Shown here piece after piece: positions 41,245 through 47,820 of a stretch of DNA of 47,820 nucleotides. The stretch is from positions 1-47,820 of the forward strand of contig CALAMC010000106.1 in NCBI GenBank assembly GCA_937925655.1. The letters run 5' to 3'. Both the position numbers and the translations under genes were made by a program. Positions within the stretch are counted from its first letter, which is position 1. Every line of letters starts with the position of its first letter. Source of the DNA: an uncultured candidate division Zixibacteria bacterium (GTDB lineage: Bacteria; Zixibacteria; MSB-5A5; GN15; PGXB01). The notes beneath the pieces are model-generated. The model searched no databases, was not told the DNA's origin, and was given only the letters and a program-made list of their open reading frames with translations.

Positions 41245-42285
41245 ATGGACATTTCGTTATTTGATTATAAACTGCCCGAAGGACGGATCGCCTATTATCC
41301 GGCCCCACGGCGTGACGGTTCCCGCCTTGTGATCGTTGACCGTAAAACCGGCGATTTTAAACACAAAAAGTTTCCGAATGTAATCGACTATATGCAGAAA
41401 GGTGACGGCCTGGTCATAAATAATACCATGGTTTTCAAATCGCGCCTTTTGGCCCGGCGCGACAGCGGCGGTCGGATCGAGATATTTCTGCTGGGAGAGA
41501 CCAGATATGACAATAAAATCTGCTGGGAGGTTTTAACCCACCCGACCCGCCGGATCAAAGAGGGCGAGAGAATTAAGTTCGATAATGGAAGTCACCTTGA
41601 TATCGTCGCCAAACTGCCCACGGGGCGGACTATCATCAAATTCAAAAGCCGCCAGGAAGCCAGGGAGATTATCCAGCGGTATGGACATATTCCGCTTCCG
41701 GTTTATATCCACCGCCCCGATGAAAAACGGGACGAAACGCGCTATCAGACTGTTTATGCACAGGAAAATAAAACCGGCGCGGTTGCCGCTCCCACCGCCG
41801 GCTTGCATTTCACCCCTTCAATTCTTAAAAGGATTGAAGAAAAGGGGGTCAAAATTATTCCGGTAACACTGCACGTCGGCTATGGAACGTTTAAGACGGT
41901 CAAGACCAGAAAGATCGAGGAACACGTCGTTGACGCCGAATACGCGGAAATATCGAAATCTTCAGCCCGGGCTATAAATAAAGTAAAGAAAGCGGGGGGA
42001 CGGATTTTCGCAGTGGGCACAACATCGGTCCGGACTCTCGAATCGGCCCCAGTCGTTGACGGTCAAATTCAGGCGTTTGCCGGGGAGGTTGACTTGTTCA
42101 TTTATCCTCCTTTCGAATTCAAAATTGTCGATCATATGATTACCAATTTTCATTTGCCGAAGTCCTCGTTGCTGTTTTTGGTTTCAGCCTTTGCCAGCCG
42201 GGAGCTGATTTTAAAAGTTTATTATGAAGCTATTCGGGAAAATTATCGGTTCTACAGTTATGGCGATTGCATGCTGATTCTGTAA
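41245..42285 (+). CDS. queA: S-adenosylmethionine:tRNA ribosyltransferase-isomerase QueA
   Basis: QueA transfers the ribosyl part of SAM to preQ1 at the wobble position of tRNAs, making epoxyqueuosine. The 346-aa protein has the family sequence: FDYKLPEGRIAYYP, the DGLVINNTMVFKSRL segment, GHIPLPVYIHRPDEKRDETRYQTVYA, AAPTAGLHFTP and MITNFHLPKSSLLFLVSAFA. Length is standard. It opens a run of same-strand housekeeping genes up to cysS and the tRNAs. Confidence 0.97.
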   Translation: MDISLFDYKLPEGRIAYYPAPRRDGSRLVIVDRKTGDFKHKKFPNVIDYMQKGDGLVINNTMVFKSRLLARRDSGGRIEIFLLGETRYDNKICWEVLTHPTRRIKEGERIKFDNGSHLDIVAKLPTGRTIIKFKSRQEAREIIQRYGHIPLPVYIHRPDEKRDETRYQTVYAQENKTGAVAAPTAGLHFTPSILKRIEEKGVKIIPVTLHVGYGTFKTVKTRKIEEHVVDAEYAEISKSSARAINKVKKAGGRIFAVGTTSVRTLESAPVVDGQIQAFAGEVDLFIYPPFEFKIVDHMITNFHLPKSSLLFLVSAFASRELILKVYYEAIRENYRFYSYGDCMLIL

Positions 42286-42327
42286 AAACTATTTCGGTCT
42301 TTTTGTTTAATAAATATATTGGGCCGT

Positions 42328-43008
42328 ATGGAAAATGTCGCCCTGATAGTCGCCGCGGGGCGGGGAATCCGTTTCGGGGGGGATGTCCCCAAACAATTCC
42401 GCCCCATCAACGGCCGGCCGCTTTTATCATGGACGGTCGCCGCTTTCGAGAATACTTCGATAATAACCGATATAGTCCTGATCGTTCCTCAGGAATTCCT
42501 GCTTTTCGCCAATGAACAGGTGGTGGAACCATTTGGATTTCAAAAGGTTCGGAAAATAGTAGTGGGTGGCGAAACTCGCCGCGATTCGGTATGCAGGGGT
42601 CTTAAATCTTTGTCCATTTCGACCCGTTTTGTGGCCATTCATGACGGAGCCAGGCCGGTCGTTGCCTCGGAGGATATTGAGAGGGTAATGAGGGAAGCCA
42701 TGAATAATCGGGCCGCGATACTTGCACGGGCCGCCACCGACACGGTCAAGCGCGCGGAAGGAGGTTTCATTCTGGCCACTCTGGAGCGCTCCAAAATATT
42801 CCTGGCCGAAACGCCCCAGGCTTTTCAGTATGATTTGATTATGTCGGCCTTCGAACAGGCCGGCGGTTCGGACAATGTGACCGATGATGCCGCCCTCGTG
42901 GAAAAGCTCGGATTCAAGATAAAAATCGTCGAACCGCGTTATTTAAACATAAAAGTTACGGAAGAGGTTGATTTAATCCTGGCCAGGAGATTATTGGATG
43001 ACCGCTGA
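42328..43008 (+). CDS. ispD: 2-C-methyl-D-erythritol 4-phosphate cytidylyltransferase IspD
   Basis: IspD makes CDP-methylerythritol in the non-mevalonate isoprenoid pathway. The 226-aa protein has the nucleotide-binding start ALIVAAGRGIRFGGDVPKQF, RRDSVCRGLKSL, IHDGARPVV and ATDTVKRAEGG, and FLAETPQAFQYDLI. The ATG at 42328 puts the motif near the N-terminus; a TTG nine bases earlier is also possible, and neither has a good ribosome-binding site. It overlaps ispF by 11 nt, a common ispDF arrangement. Confidence 0.95.
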   Translation: MENVALIVAAGRGIRFGGDVPKQFRPINGRPLLSWTVAAFENTSIITDIVLIVPQEFLLFANEQVVEPFGFQKVRKIVVGGETRRDSVCRGLKSLSISTRFVAIHDGARPVVASEDIERVMREAMNNRAAILARAATDTVKRAEGGFILATLERSKIFLAETPQAFQYDLIMSAFEQAGGSDNVTDDAALVEKLGFKIKIVEPRYLNIKVTEEVDLILARRLLDDR

Positions 43009-43519
43009 TTTGACTGGATTCCGGGTGGGGTCGGGTTATGATTCTCATCGCTTTATCAAGGGTCGCCCGCTGGTCCTGGGGGGAGTGATCATCCCCTGCG
43101 ATTACGGACTCGACGGTCATAGCGATGCCGACGCGTTATTGCATGCCATTGCCGACGCCTTGCTGGGGGCGGCCGGTTTGTCTGATATCGGCACCCAGTT
43201 TCCCGACACCGATAAAAGGTATAAGGATATCAAGTCGACGTTGCTGTTGGCAGAAGTTTTTAAAAAGATCGTGGCCAAAGGGTACCGGGTTAATAACGTT
43301 GACGCCACCATCATTGCCGAAGAGCCGAAAATGGCCCCGCATATTTCAATTATGAAAAAGAAAATTGCACGAATATTGTTAATTGATGAAGATGCCATTT
43401 CCATCAAGGCCAAATCCAATGAAAATATGGGCTTTATCGGCAGGCGAGAAGGAATCGCCGTTATTGCAGCAGTTCTAATTTTTAAAGACAATGGAACAAT
43501 CCTTACACCTGATAAATGA
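42998..43519 (+). CDS. ispF: 2-C-methyl-D-erythritol 2,4-cyclodiphosphate synthase IspF
   Basis: IspF cyclises CDP-ME-2-phosphate in the MEP pathway. The 173-aa protein shows GSGYDSHRF with the zinc-binding Asp and His, GGVIIPCDYGLDGHSDADALLHAIADALLGAAGLSDIG, FPDTD, and the end segment IKAKSNENMGFIGRREGIAVIA. It is about 15 residues longer than the usual 157. It overlaps ispD by 11 nt upstream and the next gene by 29 nt downstream. Confidence 0.96.
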   Translation: MTADLTGFRVGSGYDSHRFIKGRPLVLGGVIIPCDYGLDGHSDADALLHAIADALLGAAGLSDIGTQFPDTDKRYKDIKSTLLLAEVFKKIVAKGYRVNNVDATIIAEEPKMAPHISIMKKKIARILLIDEDAISIKAKSNENMGFIGRREGIAVIAAVLIFKDNGTILTPDK

Positions 43520-44126
43520 CTTTCTGGATCGGCTGTTTGCTTATGGGCCTTTCTGGATTTATCTGGCTATTGGTGTCTCGTCGTATATTGAAAATATATT
43601 CCCGCCCTTTCCGGGCGACCTTGTGACTATCACCGGCGGGGCGCTGGCCGCGGCAGGAAGACTCGAGGCGGCCGGGGTTTTTATTGCCGCCTGCCTGGGA
43701 GGAATGTCATCGGCCATGACGGTTTACTATCTGGGCCGAAAGTATGGACGCCAGTTTTTTCTGACCAAGAATTATAAATATTTTTCCGCCAATGATATTA
43801 ATAAAATGGAGGCATGGCTGAAACGCCGGGGAACGCTGCTTTTACTATTTAACCGTTTCGTGGTCGGGGCTCGAACGGTGATTATGCTCGTGGCCGGATT
43901 GGGGAATTACCGGGCGAGCCGGACGTTTGCTCTGGTATCGATTTCATTTTGCATTTTTAACGGCATACTGCTTTTTGGCGGTCATTTGTTTATTGTAAAT
44001 TTCGATACGATTGCGCATTATTTCAGGCTGTATGAGAAAATTGTATGGCCGATGATTATTGTTGTCATGGCGGCCCTGGTAATAAAGAAAATTTATGGAA
44101 TTAAAAAGAATGACAAAAAAGTTTAA
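43491..44126 (+). CDS. DedA/SNARE-associated (VTT) family membrane protein
   Basis: The 211-aa polytopic protein has the DedA signature: an N-terminal re-entrant stretch with ENIFPPFPGDLVTITGGALAA, then GGMSSAMTVYYLGRKYGR and FNRFVVGARTVIMLVAGLGNY with the conserved arginine, and several membrane helices. DedA proteins are linked to lipid (undecaprenyl phosphate or phospholipid) translocation. The start overlaps ispF by 29 nt and the stop overlaps ddl by 32 nt, so the genes are tightly packed. Confidence 0.92.
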   Translation: MEQSLHLINDFLDRLFAYGPFWIYLAIGVSSYIENIFPPFPGDLVTITGGALAAAGRLEAAGVFIAACLGGMSSAMTVYYLGRKYGRQFFLTKNYKYFSANDINKMEAWLKRRGTLLLLFNRFVVGARTVIMLVAGLGNYRASRTFALVSISFCIFNGILLFGGHLFIVNFDTIAHYFRLYEKIVWPMIIVVMAALVIKKIYGIKKNDKKV

Positions 44127-45138
44127 AATTCTGGTTCTGGCCGGGGGTACATCCGAGGAACGTCAGGTGTCACTGGTGTCGGCCAAATCCATAGTCGACA
44201 GCCTTAAACGGCTGGGCCACGATTATACGGTGATTGATAGCGCCGACGGTGCTTCCCTGCTGGATAGTGACGGCCGCTATTTGCTTCAGACCGACGAAAA
44301 ATCCGATAATAAACTGGCCCTGAAAAGTCTTGCCACCACGGCTCTTCTCGCCTCGCTTGGCTCATCGTCCGCACGCGATTATGACCTGATCTTTATCGCC
44401 CTTCATGGCGGGGCCGGCGAAAATGGTACTCTGCAGGCCTTACTTAATCTGGCCGGCTGGAAATATACCGGGTCTAAAATGCTTGCCTCGGCCGTTTGTA
44501 TGGACAAAGCATTTGCCAAGATGATCGCGAAAGCCCAGAATATCCCTACCGCCAACTGGCGATTGTTGAATATTAAAAACAAAAAGAACATTGATCAATT
44601 TATTGCCCTGATAAAAAAGGATTTCAATCTGCCGTTGATTGTTAAGCCCAACAGCTCCGGGTCCACGGTCGGACTAACGCTGGTAAAAGAATGGGATCGG
44701 CTTGCGGATGCGCTCGGGCTGGCCCAAGAAGTCGGTCCTGATATTCTGGTCGAAGATTATATTAAGGGTCGGGAAATCACCGCTGCCGTTCTCAACGGCC
44801 GGCCTCTGCCGCTGGTGGAGATCGTGCCCTCCAATGAACTCTATGATTATCAATGCAAATATACCAAGGGGAAATCGAAGTACCTTTGCCCCGCCCCCAT
44901 CGATGCTCAAGTGGCGGCGGACATTCAATCTATGGCTCACACGGCCTATACGGCCATCGGTTGCTCCGGCCTGGCCCGGGTGGATTTTATTCTGGGCGCT
45001 GGAAACCGACCGTTCTTTCTGGAGGTTAATACTTTACCGGGTATGACCGAGCTTTCCTTGGCCCCGATGGCGGCCAAAGAAGCCGGGATGAGTTATGACC
45101 AACTGGTGCAGAAAATTTGTGAGGCGGCACTAAGTTAA
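44095..45138 (+). CDS. ddl: D-alanine--D-alanine ligase
   Basis: The ATP-grasp enzyme joins two D-Ala for peptidoglycan synthesis. The 347-aa protein has LAGGTSEERQVSLVSAKSI near the start, FIALHGGAGENGTLQALL, KPNSSGSTVGLTLV, EDYIKGREITAAVLNGRPLP and ARVDFILGAGNRPFFLEVNTLPGMTELSLAP. The first ATG at 44095 overlaps the DedA-type gene by 32 nt; an ATG at 44110 (MTKKFKILV) is an equally good start. Downstream is a HAD hydrolase. Confidence 0.95.
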   Translation: MELKRMTKKFKILVLAGGTSEERQVSLVSAKSIVDSLKRLGHDYTVIDSADGASLLDSDGRYLLQTDEKSDNKLALKSLATTALLASLGSSSARDYDLIFIALHGGAGENGTLQALLNLAGWKYTGSKMLASAVCMDKAFAKMIAKAQNIPTANWRLLNIKNKKNIDQFIALIKKDFNLPLIVKPNSSGSTVGLTLVKEWDRLADALGLAQEVGPDILVEDYIKGREITAAVLNGRPLPLVEIVPSNELYDYQCKYTKGKSKYLCPAPIDAQVAADIQSMAHTAYTAIGCSGLARVDFILGAGNRPFFLEVNTLPGMTELSLAPMAAKEAGMSYDQLVQKICEAALS

Positions 45139-45149
45139 ACGGGGAAACA

Positions 45150-45899
45150 ATGGCAACGGATATCCGCGGTATTATTTTTGACCTGGGTTCAACCCTGATA
45201 GAATATGAATCAATCCCATGGGACGATCTCGGTCAACTGTGTCTTGATGCCGGTTATGAATTTTTAAAAGAAGCCGGTTATGCGGTTCCGGATAAAAATG
45301 CCTTTATTTCTGAATACGTGAAGATTCGCGATGATTATCGCAAGCATGCCGGGGAAACGCTGGAAGAATGGGTCATCACCGATGCCATCAGAGATTTGCT
45401 GAACGCATTCGGCTTGAATGGAAGGCGATATTTGGCCGATAGTTTCTTTGCGGCTTATCATGTGCCGCTTGCCCGGCAGGTGACTATGTTTCCAGAGGCG
45501 CCGACAGTTATCCGGGCTTTGAAAAATAACGGTTATAAAATTGGATTGGTTTCCAATACTATTTTCCCTGAAAAGATGCATATCGACGAATTGGAAAAAT
45601 TCGGATTATTTCCCATGTTCGATTTTACCGTTTTCTCCTCCTCTTTCGGTAAAAGAAAACCCCATCCGGATATTTATGGCCATGCCGTGAACTTGATGGG
45701 TTTTCCGCCCGAGGAGCTTCTATTTGTTGGCGACCGGTATATCGAGGATTATCAGGGGCCGATTGATTTTGGAATGAAGGCCATCATCAAATTCAGGCAG
45801 GGAAGAGAATACCCGGAACCAATGCCCGATGGCGTCGTGGTTATCGGTGACCTGACTGAATTACTGGCTTACCCGGGTTTGAAAATTGACGATAAATGA
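45150..45899 (+). CDS. HAD-superfamily hydrolase
   Basis: The 249-aa protein has HAD motif I FDLGSTLIEYE, motif II LVSNTI, motif III lysine (SFGKRKPHPDIY) and motif IV VGDRYIEDYQGPIDFGMKAI. Motif I reads DLGST where many HAD phosphatases have DxDxT, so the second catalytic aspartate is replaced by glycine. This could mean a non-phosphatase activity or reduced activity. An all-helical cap lies at about residues 17-90. The substrate is unknown. It sits between ddl and cysS, 11 bp after ddl. Confidence 0.88.
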   Translation: MATDIRGIIFDLGSTLIEYESIPWDDLGQLCLDAGYEFLKEAGYAVPDKNAFISEYVKIRDDYRKHAGETLEEWVITDAIRDLLNAFGLNGRRYLADSFFAAYHVPLARQVTMFPEAPTVIRALKNNGYKIGLVSNTIFPEKMHIDELEKFGLFPMFDFTVFSSSFGKRKPHPDIYGHAVNLMGFPPEELLFVGDRYIEDYQGPIDFGMKAIIKFRQGREYPEPMPDGVVVIGDLTELLAYPGLKIDDK

Positions 45900-45958
45900 A
45901 GCGATTTTTATATTGATATCGATTTATTGACCGATACTGATTAAAAGGCAGGTTATTT

Positions 45959-47356
45959 ATGGCACTTACTTTTACCAATACTTTGACGCGTAAAAAGGAG
46001 GTTTTTCAACCTCTTGAAAATAACCATGTCCGCCTATATACCTGCGGTCCGACCGTCTATGATTTCGCCCATATCGGCAATTTCAGAACCTATATGTTTG
46101 AGGATCTTCTGCGCCGTTATTTAAAATACAAAGGTTACGCGGTAACGCAGGTAATGAATTTGACCGACATCGATGATAAAACCATCAAAGGTTCCATCGC
46201 GAAAGGCATCACCCTGAAGGAATATACTAGGCGCTATATCGATGCTTTTTTCGAGGATCTGGATTCGCTTAAAATTGAAAGAGCGGAGGTATACCCCGCC
46301 GCCACGGAACATATCGAGGAAATGGTTAATCTAATCAAGAATCTTAAAGCCAGGGGTATCGCCTACGAAGTCAACGGAAATTACTATTATTCCATTGCCA
46401 AATTTCCGGATTATGGCAAATTGTCGCATATCGATTTAAGCGGACTCAAGGCCGGGGCAAGGGTATCATCCGATGAGTATGATAAAGAAGCCGTATCCGA
46501 TTTCGCCCTGTGGAAAGCCTGGGATGCAAACGACGGTGATGTCTATTGGGAAACCGAGTTGGGCAAAGGTCGCCCGGGCTGGCATCTGGAATGTTCGGCC
46601 ATGTCGATGAAATACCTGGGCAAAACGTTTGATATTCATTGCGGCGGGGTGGATAATATCTTCCCGCATCATGAAAACGAAATCGCCCAGTCGGAAGCGG
46701 CCAATGAACAGCCGTTCGTGCGCTTTTGGCTCCACTCCGAGCACCTGATTGTCGAGGGGCGGAAAATGTCAAAATCATTTAATAATTTTTATACCCTTCG
46801 GCAAATACTCGAAAAAGGTTATTCGGCTTTGGCCGTGCGCTATGTTCTGATTTCGACTCATTATCGTCAGCAGTTGAACTTTACTTTCGAAGGGCTTGAT
46901 GCCGCCGCCAATGCTCTGGAACGCTATAATGATTTTTATGTGAACTTGGGTGATTATCCGGGTGGACAATCAACGGGGGAAGCCGGGCCGGTCATTGATA
47001 AAATGCTTGGGGGTTTTGAGAGCAATCTTGATGATGATTTGAATATATCCGGAGCCTTGGGAGAGGTCTTTGATTTTATCCGGGAGATCAATCGTCTGAA
47101 GGCGGAAGGGCGATTGTCCGCAGAAGAACGAACGCGGGCCTGTGAAGCGCTGGAAAGAATCGATACAGTTTTGGGGTTTATTAAAAAGGACGAAAGTGAC
47201 CTTGAAGTCGAGGTCATGGATGCCATCGAGAAACGTATCGCCGCTCGAAAGGCCAGGGATTTTGCGCTGGCCGACAGAATCCGCGATGAGCTTCTATCGA
47301 AGGGGATAATCCTGGAGGATACTCCGGGCGGGACCAAGTGGAAAAAGAAAATCTGA
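45959..47356 (+). CDS. cysS: cysteinyl-tRNA synthetase
   Basis: The 465-aa class I synthetase charges tRNA-Cys. The zinc/substrate cysteine in LYTCGPTVYDFAHIGNFRTY includes the HIGN form of the HIGH motif. The other zinc ligands are in WHLECSAMS and PHHENE, and KMSKS is at about residue 267. The C-terminal DALR helical region and tail are present. Length is typical. The ATG follows AGGCAGG by 7 nt. Two tRNA genes follow downstream. Confidence 0.97.
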   Translation: MALTFTNTLTRKKEVFQPLENNHVRLYTCGPTVYDFAHIGNFRTYMFEDLLRRYLKYKGYAVTQVMNLTDIDDKTIKGSIAKGITLKEYTRRYIDAFFEDLDSLKIERAEVYPAATEHIEEMVNLIKNLKARGIAYEVNGNYYYSIAKFPDYGKLSHIDLSGLKAGARVSSDEYDKEAVSDFALWKAWDANDGDVYWETELGKGRPGWHLECSAMSMKYLGKTFDIHCGGVDNIFPHHENEIAQSEAANEQPFVRFWLHSEHLIVEGRKMSKSFNNFYTLRQILEKGYSALAVRYVLISTHYRQQLNFTFEGLDAAANALERYNDFYVNLGDYPGGQSTGEAGPVIDKMLGGFESNLDDDLNISGALGEVFDFIREINRLKAEGRLSAEERTRACEALERIDTVLGFIKKDESDLEVEVMDAIEKRIAARKARDFALADRIRDELLSKGIILEDTPGGTKWKKKI

Positions 47357-47394
47357 ACCGGCGCATTTTTGCGGCCGGGGTGCGATATTAGCGC

Positions 47395-47422
47395 TTGACA
47401 TATGGCCGTTATTAAATATTTT
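47395..47422 (+). promoter_or_regulatory. sigma-70 type promoter for the tRNA-Thr/tRNA-Tyr unit
   Basis: TTGACA (47395-47400), a 16-bp spacer and TATTTT (47417-47422) lie in the gap after cysS. The predicted start near 47429 is about 13 nt before tRNA-Thr. Confidence 0.6.
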
Positions 47423-47441
47423 AAGGGCCAATTAGCTATAC

Positions 47442-47514
47442 GCCGGCGTAACTCAGTTGGTAGAGTAGCTGATTTGTAATCAGCCTGTCGGGGGTTCGAT
47501 TCCTCTCGCCGGCT
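47442..47514 (+). tRNA. tRNA-Thr (anticodon TGT)
   Basis: Acceptor arms GCCGGCG (47442-47448) and CGCCGGC (47507-47513) pair fully, with discriminator T. The anticodon stem CTGAT/ATCAG encloses TTGTA with anticodon TGT. The D loop holds CAGTTGGTAGAG and the T arm GGTTCGATTCC. It is 73 nt long with no encoded CCA. Confidence 0.96.
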
Positions 47515-47567
47515 TTTAATACGGCGGTGGGAAAGAGTATGGCGGGTAGCTGATATAAAATACTTTT

Positions 47568-47649
47568 GGAGGGGTTCCCGAGTGGCCAAAGGGAACAGAC
47601 TGTAAATCTGTCGGCGAAGCCTTCGGAGGTTCGAATCCTCCCCCCTCCA
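47568..47649 (+). tRNA. tRNA-Tyr (anticodon GTA)
   Basis: Acceptor arms GGAGGGG (47568-47574) and CCCCTCC (47642-47648) pair, with discriminator A. The anticodon stem ACAGA/TCTGT encloses CTGTAAA with anticodon GTA. The long variable arm (CGGCGAAGCCTTCGG) marks a class II tRNA, as expected for bacterial tRNA-Tyr. It is 82 nt long and lies 53 bp after tRNA-Thr, probably on the same transcript. Confidence 0.95.
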
Positions 47650-47688
47650 TAAGAATCAGAATTGTCTTCCTGACATCTCGAAACAGTC

Positions 47689-47728
47689 TGACATTCATAC
47701 GAATTTGGTTTTCGGCTTTGACATTCAT
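47689..47728. repeat. short direct repeat TGACATTCAT, two copies 30 bp apart
   Basis: TGACATTCAT occurs at 47689-47698 and 47719-47728, with a related TGACATCTC just upstream. It lies between tRNA-Tyr and the terminator and has no coding sequence I can support. Its role is unknown; it may be chance. Confidence 0.3.
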
Positions 47729-47779
47729 GGATTTTGATTATCCAATTTAGCCCGGACTCTTGTGTTTCTATAAAAACCG

Positions 47780-47805
47780 AAAGCCCCCTTGGGTAAGGGG
47801 GCTTT
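47780..47805 (+). terminator. hairpin terminator after the tRNA pair
   Basis: AAAGCCCCCTT (47780-47790) and AAGGGGGCTTT (47795-47805) form a perfect 11-bp stem with a GGGT loop. The T tract is short, and the stem is almost symmetric, so it could end transcription from both sides. Confidence 0.75.
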
Positions 47806-47820
47806 GGTATTTATGCTGAA

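Noticed and set aside
47516..47728. leftward open frame with GGGFEPPKASPTDLQSVPFG
   Set aside because: This string is a well-known false translation of a tRNA gene; it is the reverse strand of tRNA-Tyr. The frame at 46954-47589 (minus) has the same problem with tRNA-Thr.
1..47820. mobile elements, CRISPR arrays, defence or phage genes
   Set aside because: None seen: no transposase, integrase, Cas or phage structural motif among the products, and no regularly spaced repeat array.

Overview
The window reads as one contig from a Gram-negative bacterium of the FCB group, most likely a flagellated lineage such as candidate phylum Zixibacteria. This placement is inferred: a secreted protein carries the type IX-like C-terminal sorting domain (NYPNPFNPST...) typical of FCB bacteria, and P- and L-ring genes imply an outer membrane. 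No 16S rRNA or other phylogenetic marker was compared. There is no transposase, integrase, phage gene or CRISPR array.

Layout. (1) 1-4919: the tail of a beta-propeller-like repeat protein, tatC, a MenA/UbiA-type prenyltransferase, tRNA-Gly(CCC), a DUF512 radical-SAM protein and der. (2) 4990-10358: signalling genes, namely a GAF-PP2C (RsbU-type) phosphatase, an RsbW-type ATPase, an RsbV-type STAS protein, a stand-alone receiver, then a soluble PAS histidine kinase and an NtrC-type sigma-54 activator (FlrBC/FleSR-like). (3) 10483-39263: a large flagellar locus: motAB, flgBC, an unknown small gene, fliEFGHIJ, an inverted gene for a secreted cohesin-like protein, flgFGAHIJNK, csrA, flgL, fliW, a TPR-glycosyltransferase, fliC, fliD, fliS, a FliT/FlgN-like chaperone and flgM. 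An HDOD gene follows. flgD/flgE, fliK/L/M/N, the fliOPQR-flhAB export gate and fliA are absent and presumably lie elsewhere. (4) 40309-47649: housekeeping genes: phzF-like, queA, ispD, ispF, dedA-type, ddl, a HAD hydrolase, cysS, tRNA-Thr(TGT) and tRNA-Tyr(GTA).

Regulation can be read from the DNA. Near-consensus sigma-54 -24/-12 elements precede flgB and flgF. Sigma-28 type promoters precede motA and fliC. This fits the local NtrC-type activator and FlgM (anti-sigma-28): early basal-body genes under sigma-54, late motor and filament genes under sigma-28. A recurring 5-3-5 dyad (GGAAW-N3-WTTCC) lies about 108-131 bp upstream of both sigma-54 start sites and just upstream of the kinase gene, a candidate enhancer site for the activator. 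csrA and fliW flank flgL, and the fliC leader is long and rich in GGA, pointing to CsrA/FliW control of flagellin translation.

Other points: an imperfect palindromic repeat occurs twice with compensating stem changes, once in frame inside a coding sequence and once 11 bp before tatC; a TPR-GT2-TPR glycosyltransferase sits directly before flagellin; FlgL, FliC and FliD are all oversized; FlgJ carries an SLT lytic transglycosylase domain; FlgH lacks a lipobox cysteine.
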